Source: Membranipora membranacea
Lineage: Eukaryota > Bryozoa > Gymnolaemata > Cheilostomatida > Membraniporidae
Reading direction: 5' to 3'
DNA length: 64,000 nt
NCBI GenBank assembly: GCA_914767715.1
Contig: OU612066.1
Location: 23,284,283-23,348,282 of the forward strand
Shown here piece by piece: positions 1 through 10,490 of this stretch (position 1 is the stretch's first letter; each line of letters begins with the position of its first letter). The notes beneath the pieces were generated by a model. That model saw only the letters and a list, made by a program, of their open reading frames with translations, searched no databases and was not told where the DNA came from. Made by a program: the position numbers and the translations under genes.

Positions 1-501
1 AATGAGTAAATGTTAGGTAGAATTAGGCTAACTTTTCCTCTAACGAATAATTCACTCTTTTAGGGTACAATGTGCTGCCTGTCAGAAATTTATACCTTTG
101 TCTTGAAAAGTCTCTGTTGACACTCCTGTTGCAGTCTCTGTTCCTCTTGCCTCTTCTGGATTACCATCTACATCATAATGAAATTCAGTGAGTTGTTAAT
201 ATCTCAATTAGATACTATCTATGGTCTCTGCTTTTACATAATAAAAAGTCAGTATATGATATCACTGTGCATGATGTGAGGGTTTCTGATTTAACTGCAT
301 AAACAGAAAATGGCTATTGATTGCAACTGATTTCTGAGTTGGCAGCAGCTTTGATAGTGTCATTTATTAACAGTGCGATATTCCATTGGTCATAGACAAT
401 CAAACAGTTTGTTCAGAATGAGTGTAAGTTTTGATTTAATTCAGCTATATCGGTACTACCAGCACTGCTATATAATTATTTTATGTTGAAACCTGTTTTA
501 G
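1..501. other. no recognisable feature, upstream flank
   Basis: I see no convincing exon or repeat in this stretch. It lies immediately upstream of the first supported exon of the Mutator-like gene and may hold its introns or earlier exons outside the window. Confidence 0.4.
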
Positions 502-2324
502 AATCTGAAGAAGTCATTGCTGAAAATCCAGGCTGAAAAAGGTGTCAAGAAAGTGCTAACTGACAAGAGAGTTAATAGAATATGCGCGTCTGTTACATCT
601 GCCATTAAATTCAGACGGGAGCAGAGTAAGTTGAATATCAAGTTTAATGACAATTCAAGACTCTAAGTGAAAAGATATCACCACAATTTTATTGCCTGGT
701 TCTTCCCAATATTTTGGTAGACTAAATACCCTATAAATCATCCTTGTCATGACACCTGAGGCTGTTTTGTTCTTTGCAGTGACAACCAAGAGCCAGGTGA
801 TGAATGTACTTTTATATAGATTCATTTTATTTTTAGGCATGAGTGATTCGACTATACGGGTGATCAAACATGACATCAAAAACAGCATTCAGCACGTACT
901 AGGCAATCACGAACAATGTTTGAAAGATTTCTGTCGTGGTGACAATGGTGACGATGTTGGGATACTCCCTAGCACTATTCTACTAAAGATCAAGGTAAAG
1001 ATTTCTACATTCACATTGGTCTATCACTCAGCAATGTCACACATATATTCAAACTCTTGTTTCATACAGAAATTTGGACGTTTAAATTTTGATGAGATAA
1101 TAATTACGGTGATGATGATAAGACCAGTAAGCCAATTACATTGGTTTTTCAATAAAATTTTTCAGATCTTGAAATGAGCTATCACAATATATCTTTATCG
1201 CATATAGGTTGCACTTGAAAGGTTTGCTCAAAAACCAAAGAGCCTGCTAGCCGCGAAGACGTCAAACTTAGCTGAGAAGTTCATGAGGATAAGGAGCAAC
1301 TTGGATGGTAATAAAGCTGTACACCGCGGCCAGAAGGGGGCATGGTCCCACAGATGCCATGCAGCTGTCCTAAAATACAACTTCAGGCCTCAGTGGTATG
1401 TGCATAGCATGGGAGAAGCTCTACAAGAATATTCTTCCCACAAGCACCAGATGCTACTTCAGGTAAGCCCTTTTAACCAATATGACAATCAGTTGACATT
1501 TAGCCTTATATGGGGCTTCCCGCTTATTTTACTGAAAATTGAAGATTGAGTGTTTTAAAATTGAAGAAAAGATTAAGTCAGTTTAAATGAAAAATCAATA
1601 GAAGATTTCCTTATTTCAACAGAGAGAGTGATTTCAAGTAGACAGGGATTCAGTCCAACAATTTGAAGCTATCTACTCAGGTTTGGTGTGCACATAACTC
1701 CATACAACATCAAAGTGTTACAGGTATCTGATTATGGATCACAAGGTCCCGGGTTCGAGCCCTGCCGGGTGCTTTGTTTGATTGCTTGTTTGTTTTCTCT
1801 GAAGAAGTTGAAGACAGCTTCGTGTGCAGGGAGCCCCTTGTATTTATTTCAAATTGAATGACAGTCATTTTGGAATATACAAAATAATCTTGCAGGGTTG
1901 TTTGGTCTTGATACTTCCATAATTGTTTCCCCACAACTTGATTTTAACATCAAATTTTAGATCCATAACTGACAGTCTGCACAGACAGAACAGGAATTCA
2001 TCCAGCCATGAGTATAAGGGAAGGAGAAAACTAGCCAAGTATGGGCATGAGGAGGACAAAGAGTTAGGTGTGTTTCACAATTTTCAAGGTTTAGTCAGGT
2101 AGTTCCATTCACTAAACTATGAGGGAAATCGTGTATGTGTGTTGAATTGTGGAACATACCGGAAATCAATCAAACCCTGCAATAACCATCAAAAGAAAAC
2201 GGAGCATTTTGTTTATTATTCACAAGAAAATTTTTTGTCTGTTTTGTAGCTTTACACTATGGTCCCAACTCGCTACAGCTTGAAGAAGACCTCAGCGAAA
2301 CATTACTGATATGTGCCGGGAGAC
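502..2324 (+). CDS. Mutator-like transposase-related protein, internal five-exon segment
   Basis: Five exons with consensus splice sites and consistent phases: 502-625, 837-994, 1208-1462, 1989-2067 and 2250-2324. Joined they read about 230 residues without a stop. Exon 2 carries the segment HVLGNHEQCLKDFC. Exon 3 carries TSNLAEKFMRIRSNLDGNK, then a stretch ending RPQW. Exon 5 carries HYGPNS. From memory of the family, an aspartate/histidine/cysteine pattern of this kind (HVxGxH..C...FC, then SNLAE...fdGgK, then YGP) is typical of the uncharacterised Mutator-like transposase domain proteins abundant in invertebrate genomes, often followed by a YqaJ-type nuclease domain. Both ends are missing: exon 1 opens at an acceptor and exon 5 closes at a donor (GTAAGT). 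I found no following exon. It may be a domesticated or decaying transposase; no terminal repeats were seen. The family call rests on recall, not a search. Confidence 0.65.
1700..1775 (+). repeat. tRNA-like SINE remnant in intron
   Basis: This intronic stretch contains GGTTCGAGCCC, a good Pol III B box, at about 1752-1762, flanked by a CCGGG/CCCGG-type stem. No clear A box or cloverleaf can be drawn, so it is best read as a tRNA-derived SINE fragment rather than a tRNA gene. Confidence 0.35.
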
Positions 2325-3319
2325 GTAAGTTAATATGGCTGATTCGGACAGCACAGCATCACAGACCAGTGTGATTGGCATGCGCCGATTGGAACTATAG
2401 GCTCATTTGCTGCGAGAAAACATATCTAAAACTTTCATTTGGTAATAACTCTGTTATTTGATTGAAATGCATCATACTTCGGGTAAGTACTGCTAATACA
2501 AGTTAATCTAAAACAAGTTATTGTACACCACTTATCATCTTATTTCAGAAAGGTGACCCATCAGGACTGGTGAAATCTATACTTTACTCTAATTTCTAAG
2601 TTTGATGCCTATAGATAGAATAGATGTTGAATGAGTTGATCTGGGAATAGCAATGAGGGTTTGTCTATGCTATGACATGTTGGGGGAAGGGGGTAGAGCT
2701 AGACTTGAGCTTCTTTGGGATGTTGGCTGTCCTTCAAACCTCTTTAATTTGATGATGATTATTTTTCTACACTGTTTCAACATGTAAATAAATATAATAT
2801 TCAGCTTCATCATAACATATTTAGCACCTATGATCTCAGCTGCATGTTAACATCAATTGACTTGCTTCTAAAACGTATTTTTGTCCTTTTTGATTGAGTT
2901 ACAGAATGGCAAAATACAAATAATACTCCTAAAAACCGGATCTAAGCTATCAGTTACTTTACTGATGATTGATAGGTCAAAATAACAATAGGTTGTCTTA
3001 TTATTCACCAAAAAAATATGAATATATTTGTTATGTACACTGCTGAGCATTGAGGAGAAATGAGAGTGTTATTCATTGCTGCCTGTCAGAACGTTGCGTC
3101 TTACTCATCGTCTTAGCAACCCCATAGCAACAACCCCTGTGCAGGACCGGCAAAACCAGACTCTGGAATTTCCAGGTTTTCGGACCTAAATTTTGTCAAC
3201 CCTATAACTACCCAGGAATGAAATTTCAGAATCCTATTTTTTTTCTGCATTATCTCTGATGTGCACAGAACAAGAATATATCTAAGGTATTTTAACTTCT
3301 TTGTCGGTCTTTGACATTA
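2325..3319. other. no recognisable feature
   Basis: Low-complexity AT-rich sequence with only short random ORFs. No exon chain, repeat match within the window or RNA gene is visible. Confidence 0.4.
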
Positions 3320-4480
3320 CCTTAAACAATAGAAGTTTTTTATCGGCCTTGAAAGACTTCATCCTGTTTGACTAAAAACTAAAGTCTAAAGTGGTCTGAT
3401 ATCCTGGTCCTACCAATGAACTAAACCTCCAGGAAGAACAACTGCAGTCACATGACCAATTGAGGTGTGTGCAGTTGGTTCAGAGTTGTCTTCTCAAAAA
3501 CACACTAAATTGGAAACATAACTCCATGATAGCCCAAGTTCTTATGTAGCAATTAGGGGTGGGTTACACTGAATACACTGACTCACTAGAAAATAACCGC
3601 AATTCTGTGAATATGCTTAGTGATGAGGCTTGATGGCCATGGTGTTGACACCAAATATTCTCATAACTGATGGTTTATTTCACTAAACTGAGACATGGGG
3701 TTGTAGAGAAGATGCTTAGTGACAGTTGAGGTGCTATCCTTATCAGATATACAATGCTTACACCTCAGAAATGATGCAGTGAAATGTCATTGAAATATTA
3801 ATTTTTCACTCCATAAATGCTGGAATCTCTATGCAGAACCCATAATTGATCAATCTAAAAACATGGGGTTGTGGGCTACATTGCAGAGAACATATACCTT
3901 GCAGGTAAATACATTGAACATTCACATCTTGCTTGTAAAATGATGAAAAACCCATGAAAATCAGCATATACAAACAAATTATGCAAAGGAATGTGTCATC
4001 TGACTCTAAATCATGGAATGTTGGACAGGCAGTTGAAGGTATGAGTCCTGTTATCCCTCATAACCATGTTTCATCATAAACAATTACTCCTAATGATTGC
4101 AATTCAATTTTTTACTGATCACTCTCTAATTTCAAGTGACCATTATTTATGCATGCACATCATTTTTCAATTTTTCGGAATAAGCGAATCAGCAGCCAGC
4201 TTAACTATGAGTTGTTCTTCCTGGAGGTTTAGTTCATTGGTCCTACCATGCGATATACTAAATGATATGTTGTTGAAACTGACTGGTTTTGGTCCTGCTT
4301 TGTATACTGTCTTTTCTTTTTGGATTTTTGACAATGCTCAAATATTCAAATGGCCTCCCTTTAATAACAGTGAAATACTCCTCTTTGCGCTTCAGACTGC
4401 CTTGCTGGTCAACAAAGTCAATAATGCAGAGCAGGCCGATGCTGATAGCTTGCCAATGTCAATTACCAATTGCAGCGCAT
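3320..4480. repeat. diverged copy of the CRP-flank block, interrupted by a MITE
   Basis: Sequence at 3325-3414 and 4239-4450 matches 20610-20900 and 37075-37370 in the same orientation, with scattered substitutions. It is a third, older copy of the segment that flanks the minus-strand CRP genes. It is split by the element at 3415-4238. Confidence 0.75.
3415..4238. mobile_element. MULE-like MITE with 9-bp target duplication
   Basis: The 824-bp element has perfect 29-bp terminal inverted repeats starting AATGAACTAAACC at the left and ending GGTTTAGTTCATT at the right. It is flanked by a perfect 9-bp duplication GGTCCTACC (3406-3414 and 4239-4247). The empty site is present once at 20689-20697 and, with one change, near 37154. 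A 9-bp duplication is characteristic of Mutator-like elements. No transposase ORF is present, so it is non-autonomous. Confidence 0.85.
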
Positions 4481-4790
4481 TTATAGACTTGCACTGAAGC
4501 AATATTCCAATAGTGCCTGCTACTATTGCCTTTTGGAACTGTTCAGAGGTATAAAATAAAAGAAAATATATAGCAGTTCATTTAGAAAGGGTGAGACTGA
4601 TGACATTCTTGGGCAGATGATTTTAAAATCATCAATTTTATAATTTACTCCTGAGAAGTAAAAAATCAGCGATCAGTGTTGACTGGAAAGCTGGACACAA
4701 AGTTGAAAGTTAATCAAATACCTAGTCCATACACAACTCCATCTTCATTCTCTGTTTTATACTCATTATCCTGATCTAATCAAATCATAC

Positions 4791-4802
4791 ACACACACAC
4801 CT
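4791..4802. repeat. short (AC)n microsatellite
   Basis: A run of six AC units lies about 40 bp upstream of the point where homology to the CRP signal exon begins. It marks the breakpoint of CRP1. Confidence 0.6.
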
Positions 4803-4842
4803 GTACAGCATTTGCTATTCAATAGCGGGACTTTTTTTAGAA

Positions 4843-5427
4843 GCTGTGATTGCAACAGTTCTGATGGCAGTTGGTATGTATTATCACTTATTTGTAGATG
4901 ATTTCTAACAGTGTGCCAGTCAAAAAAATGCTGTTATGTTGCGGGTAGCTTGTTGATTTCTAGAATCAATTTATCAACTTCCAAATTCTCATTGGAGAAA
5001 AAATATAATCCAATGTATTGATCTTTGGCTTTAACAGTATCAGCACCATCTATCCATCCAGTAAAAACAGAAGCTTTGGCTGGACCTTGAGAGGGTCGCA
5101 AGGTACCCTGAATCCCAACACTGAAGGTGTATGTGTGCATCGCTGCCAAAACTGAATCTGGTACTAATCGACCGTTGGCATTAGACAAAACTTGCTGTTC
5201 AGAGAGAGTATTAAACAGATGAATATGTCTTTCAGTGAAATCTGCAGAGATAACCTGCCAAGGTTGCAACACCCAACAAAGTACCGGACCTGACTGGAGT
5301 AAGACTGGTTGTGAAGCAAAAGAGTGTGAGAACGCCTGCAGAAAAGTTGGATGGACAGGAGGAAATTGCAATAGTGATTGCTGCTGTTGCTTTAAATAGT
5401 CACCATATATCCTTGCTCAATAATAAA
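4843..5427 (+). CDS. CRP1: divergent ten-cysteine peptide gene, signal exon disrupted
   Basis: The mature-peptide exon 5236-5399 follows acceptor TCTTTCAG and reads KSAEITCQGCNTQQSTG, then the cysteine-rich part with CEAKECENACRKVGW, GGNC and a terminal CCCCFK before TAG. All ten cysteines align with CRP7. AATAAA lies at 5422-5427. The upstream exon keeps only its 3' part, coding VIATVLMAV, and ends at 4873 before GTATGT. The original ATG and first nine or so codons are replaced by unrelated sequence after an AC microsatellite. The only in-frame Met in the retained part is internal (4864-4866), too short to leave a proper signal. No TATA box equivalent to the other copies is seen. The copy may use another upstream exon after the run of T at 4832-4838, or be a pseudogene with an undamaged last exon. 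Confidence 0.65.
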
Positions 5428-5559
5428 ATTAATCTTGATAATGCTGAAAGACAAAAAATGGAAAAAAGATATATTGAAATTTTTTGCAAACTATGAAATC
5501 AGTTACTTCAGTTCGCCCAGATAATTAATTTTGTGAATGAAGTGACTTACAGTTTTTTA

Positions 5560-5742
5560 CGAGGATATCAAGCACTAGATGAAAAAATAGCAAAGCAATT
5601 ACAATTTGATATGTTTTGAATTTTCATTTTCAGCTAGTCAGCTATCTTCCATGCCATCGGATATGGGGTCAGTATCAACTGACCTACACAGTCAAAGTAA
5701 CACCCAGCAGCATGAACAATGCCAGGAAGTGCTTTAGCTGGA
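5560..5742 (+). other. exon-like conserved segment after CRP genes
   Basis: A pyrimidine-rich acceptor (CATTTTCAG) at about 5632 is followed by an open + frame SQLSSMPSDMGSVSTDLH and onward to TAG at about 5740, rich in Ser, Gln and Asn. The same acceptor and first codons recur downstream of CRP4 (about 29860) and CRP9 (about 58960), where the frame closes sooner. It may be a remnant exon of a neighbouring gene copied with the block. The opposite strand also has a 102-codon ORF with no recognisable family. Confidence 0.25.
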
Positions 5743-5940
5743 GATAACCCTTTCTGAGACACAGCCTCCAACATCAATCTTATCTTTCGTCTGAACAAAA
5801 TTGATAGCTTTTCTAGAACATAATTTTCTGAAAGTACTTTTTGAACTTTTGTATTTAAAGTTTTGCAAAGTTTATTATGACTGGCTTTACAACATAAGCG
5901 ACCTTCACTCAGCCTATCTGTTTTAGCGGACCCAATTATC

Positions 5941-5976
5941 ATTATTATTGTTATTATTATTATTATTATTATTATT
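5941..5976. repeat. (ATT)n microsatellite
   Basis: About a dozen ATT/TTA units with one interruption (TTG). It abuts a LINE fragment on the right. Confidence 0.85.
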
Positions 5977-5984
5977 CATATTAC

Positions 5985-6130
5985 TGGTAACGTTTTATAG
6001 ATCGCGAATTCTATCAGTGATCTCGCACGTAGCACCAAGTTGGTACCCATACTTATCGAAAGGGGACAAGGAGATTCTTGGAAGACTACAGAAGGCATGC
6101 CTCAGGGTTAATTTGCCATGGTCTAAGTAG
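5985..6130 (+). mobile_element. LINE-D: C-terminal reverse-transcriptase fragment
   Basis: The + frame reads VTFYRSRILSVISHV, then APSWYPYLSKGDKE and LQKACLRVNLP before a stop. This matches the usual C-terminal end of CR1/L2-type LINE proteins (Y-R-S..I...APxWxPYL..D...L...Q..CLR). It is a short 5'-truncated piece with no catalytic motifs. Confidence 0.65.
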
Positions 6131-7680
6131 TTTAATTAAAGCCTTATAATCGCTATTTTATCATAAAAAAAGTAGCAGGAGAATTCAATACAGTTTTCAA
6201 ACAGAACAAATCGAAAAACTCAGCTCTGTTATTTGTCCGATTTTTGCGTTGGCCTTGTGAATTGTCATTATATCTTGTGGAGATACAGACGGAGTAACTT
6301 TTGCTAAACATGGACACCCATGTCCCCAGTCTGGCACAGATATAAAACTCCACAGTCTCTCTGTATTGATATCAGCCAAAGTGTGAGTTCTCTTATATGC
6401 TGGATGGTAAAGAAAATAAGGCATCAATACTTAATAGGGCGCTGGACTTTCAAAGCTACCTGATTACCAGTTACACTTTAAATTTGCATAAAGCTTGCAA
6501 GCCTTATTGTCCACTTAGGGTAAGTTTAGCAACATTAACAGCGCGCTCACCCCTTACCTAAATATCTGAAAAATCTTCATCACCAGAGAAACGCTTGGCG
6601 CATATATTCTAACTGTTGACGTTATATAAATAAATGAGATCAAGATATCATTTATTTGATCTCTGTTGCTGAACGCTGTTGCTGTGAAAAGAGTATGAAG
6701 ATAACAAGACAGCTATCCTGACCATCTCACAGACAAGCAGGGTACGATAAACATGATATATACTTTTGAGCTGACATTGCTGTCATAGCAGGCTACTAAA
6801 CTGTTCATGCAGCGTGATGTCTCTGACCTCTCCATCCCCCTCCCCCTGATGAAGCAGGAAGAACAGGCAACCTGTTACTCTCACGAAATGATGATACAAC
6901 ACTTCGTAATTTCACCTTAACTATGGATACATGTTCTCAGAATAGGCATTGTCAGTATCAGTGTAAATAAACTATAAATATAGTAACTAAAAACTGCAAT
7001 TTACAATAATGATTCGGTATTAAAGATCTCCTAGCAGGGTTCCATACAAGGCAAATCAGCAACACCATGTCGTGTGCGAGAGTCTTTTACATACCTGGTC
7101 AAATTTGCATTGCATTTGAACAAATAGGGGCCCCTTGGCAACTTCTCAAATACACCCATATCTCAGAGCCGCCTCAAAAACATGTCTCAATTGATGAAGG
7201 CTTTTGATGATACGTGTTGTTTCCTCATGATTATATATACCGTTATTACTGAGTTCCTATTGGCTAATAACTAAGCATAAGTCATGTGACAGGCCGAGTT
7301 CGAGTCAGCTTGAAACAGAGCTACTGAATATATTTATTGCTGAGCCGTTGTAAACTATTGAATTCATTTATACAAAGAATATACAAAGTACCGCAGTCAT
7401 AACATTAACACTTATTACATGATAACCCCCGTTCCCTGAGATACAACAACTGTTATCGGCAAAGTTGCTGTTCTAGGCTCCCATATTGGATCTCAAGATC
7501 ATTTTACATCGAAGTGGATATTGCCATAGGATTTGGATTTGGATATTCTAATAGCCATCATATATAACACTTTGGAGCTGCCCCACCACACAAATAAAGG
7601 CAACTCAAATTATTACATGTAGTTGGAATATAAGTTTTTTATCATAATATAGTTTTGATTTCACACGTAGTCATATAAAT
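6131..7680. other. no recognisable gene
   Basis: Only short random ORFs are present. I found no splice chain, no internal repeat and no match to other parts of the window. Confidence 0.4.
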
Positions 7681-7750
7681 TCAGTTGCGTAGTGGTTAAG
7701 GTCCTGAACTGCTGATCTCAACATCGCTGCGTCAACCTGGGTCCAGGCCA
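7681..7750 (+). repeat. tRNA-like fragment
   Basis: GCGTAGTGGTTAAGG resembles a Pol III A box, and GGGTCCAGGCC about 45 bp later sits where a B box would be but departs from GGTTCGANNCC. Probably an old SINE head. Confidence 0.25.
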
Positions 7751-7939
7751 TGTTTTGACCAGCTGGTAGAAAGACTTAATTAGTAATTGGTAGTGCAAAT
7801 GAAATGACTGACTAGGCCTGTGTAAGCTCAAACCCAGCAAGCTTAATCCCGACACGACCACCCGTTCCAGCCTTACCTCCAGCTTGTCTTAAGGTCTTTA
7901 TATTCTGCAGTTTGAATAAGGTCAATGGGGCTCTAACTG

Positions 7940-8870
7940 GTCAGTGTTTGATATTATTCCGACAGACTTTGTATTTTTTCACGCTGCCGTATGACATGTG
8001 TTTTTAGTGCAAAAGTCAGCCTCGTTAAATGGGATGCTGACAGAGAAAGGATAACTGCAGAGCCAAACGGATTTCATATTTGAAACGAGCGAGAGTTGCT
8101 TCTGCTTTTGAGGTAAGTGTGAAGCAAATCTATTTTTCAATCCGAGCGAAAAAAAGCATGATACCCACCCTTGGTATATTTTTGAATTTTTTAAGTCAGC
8201 GTTATTACCCCTCCAGCTTGTCTCAGGATCTTTATATTCTGCAGTTTGAATAAGGTCAATGGGGGCTCTAACTGGTCAGAGCTTGATATGATTCCGACAG
8301 ACTTTGTATTCATTCACGCTTCCGTATGACAGGTTTTTTTAGTGCAAAAGTAAGCCTCGTAAACTGGGACACTGACAGAGAAGGGATAACTGCAGAGCCA
8401 AACGGATTTCAAATTTGAAACGAGCGAGAGTTGCTCCTGCTTTTGAGGTAAGTTTGAAGGAAATCTATTTATTAATCTGAGCGAAAAAAAAACATGGTAC
8501 TCACCCTTGGTATATTTTTGAACTGTTTAAGTCAGCGTTTTTACCCCTCCAGCTTGTCTCAGGATCTTTATAATCTGCAGTTTGAATAAGGTCAATGAAG
8601 GCTCTAACTGGTCAGAGTTTCATATGATTCCGACAGACTTTGTATTTTTTCACGCTGCCGTATGACATGTTTTTTTAGTGCAAAAGTCAGCCTCGTTAAA
8701 TGGGACACTGACAGAGGACAAATAACTGCAGAGCCAAACGGATTTCATATTTGAAACGAGCAAGAGTTGCTTCTGCTTTTGAGGTAAATTTGAAGCAAAT
8801 CTATTTTTTAACCCGAGCGAAAAAAAAGCATGATACCCACCCTTGGTGTATTTTTGAATGAGGTACAAAT
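7940..8870. repeat. 335-bp tandem satellite, about 2.7 units (module 1 left edge)
   Basis: The anchor GACAGACTTTGTATT occurs at 7961, 8296 and 8632, giving a period of 335-336 bp. Each unit holds GCAAAAGT, the string AACTGCAGAGCCAAACGG, GCGAGAGTTGCT and a donor-like GAGGTAAGT. The same unit returns at 30046-30640 and 59146-59495, the edges of the two duplicated modules. Confidence 0.85.
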
Positions 8871-9786
8871 ACTCATTCAGGTAAGTTGATCAATCCTATG
8901 TCATTTGTATTATGACTGAAATTTATGATATCTGTGATCTGAGTGTTCATTATGACATCTATGAAAATTGGGAAAGCTGCGATATTGCCTTGTGTCCTGA
9001 ATATTTTCTTTCATAATTACCTGACTGCTTGATTTGACCTCATACATTTTTGTTGAGCTGACTGACACGTAACAGTACTTAACATGATCAGCATACACTG
9101 TCATAGTTCTGTAGAGGCTTATGACAGGAAGAGAATTTTCAAGTAAACACCTTTTCTATCAAAAGCATGAATATCATCCTATACCACTCTCATTGGCGAA
9201 CCAGAAAATTTGCTCCATTCATCATTCAAATAATTCGCTGTGATTGCTGCAGACTTTGCATAAATGGCAGGCATACTTTCAAATAGTTTGTTATTGTGTA
9301 AAGAATGTATGCCCGACTACCTTTGATATCTCATACAAACCAACAGTACCCAAATTATCCTTTGTAACAACCCCACAATATCCTGGTACCAACCCCACAA
9401 CATCCTGAGTATCATGCCGACACTATCCTACGCATCAGGTCCACACTATCCTGTGAATAAAGACCTTTTTTCTCTCTTATAATGTAACATATTATAAGGG
9501 AAAAAAATATGGGGCGCTTCACGCATTTGTAGCCGAAAGTGACGATCAACGCCACTGTATATGTTGTTTGGCAGACAGGGTACTTGCCATAGTATTAGAT
9601 GTTGTTAAATCTGGTGCTGAATTGACGAACAAATGAACACCATCACCAGGAAATTGTTAGCATTTCCACAATGGACGACATAGGTTAGTGATAGGGAGGT
9701 GGGAGGGAAATTGACAGACTTATTCTCTTTCAAGACCAGCGTGGTGACCGGATGTAGATTGAAAGAAAGAATATGTGAGTAGCTGT

Positions 9787-9910
9787 GAACAGTAGTTCTA
9801 AGAAAGCCTATCATTGGCTGAGAACAGTTGTTCTAAGAAAGCCTATCATTGGCTGAGAACAGTAGTTCTAAGAAAGCCTATCATTGGCTGAGAACAGTAG
9901 TTCTAAGTTT
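9787..9910. repeat. 35-bp minisatellite, about 3.5 units
   Basis: The unit GAACAGTAGTTCTAAGAAAG plus CCTATCATTGGCTGA repeats with almost no variation (one A to T). Each unit carries an inverted CCAAT (ATTGG). Confidence 0.9.
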
Positions 9911-10069
9911 TCCTTACCAATAAGTTGTCCTTAGTTGGTTGAGGGAGCGCAACTTTGTATTCAGTTGACCTGGATTATTTGTCATGTCTTGGGACTGATT
10001 GCCAAGACAAGGGAGGTGTTATAAGGGCAGAAAAAAATCTTTTTTGTACCAAAAACTTTATTTTTCCAG

Positions 10070-10490
10070 TAAACACCATTCCTATCAAAAAGCAACAATA
10101 TTACCCATGCTACTCTCATTGTCAGGCCAGAAATTCAAATTCAATCTTATATAAATATTGCTGTTTGTTATTAAATCTCCATCACAATTGACAGTAAATT
10201 GACAGCACCATACCCATGTAATTGACCTCATTTTGAACAAGTGGAGATGTAACATTTTCTAGTCCATCAAATGTTTATGTTTGTGTGTAAATTACTTCCT
10301 GACGGTGAATTTTAGAATTATCTGTCATCCATTATAACTTGTAGTAAAAATGGATGACAGATAAATCTCAAATGAATGACAGTTAATTCTATGCTGTCAA
10401 TTTACTGTCAATTGTGATGGAGATTTAATTACAAACGGCAAGATTTATAAGAATGTATTTGAATTTCTGGCCTGACATTGAGAGTGGCCC
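10070..10490. mobile_element. nested foldback element
   Basis: Arms 10112-10205 and 10394-10487 are inverted copies at roughly 85-90% identity, sharing GTCAGGCCAGAAATTCAAAT and ATTAAATCTCCATCACAATT. The loop contains a smaller hairpin (CTGTCATCCATT / AATGGATGACAG). The left flank AGTAAACACC resembles the arms of the enclosing element, so the two are related. Confidence 0.75.
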
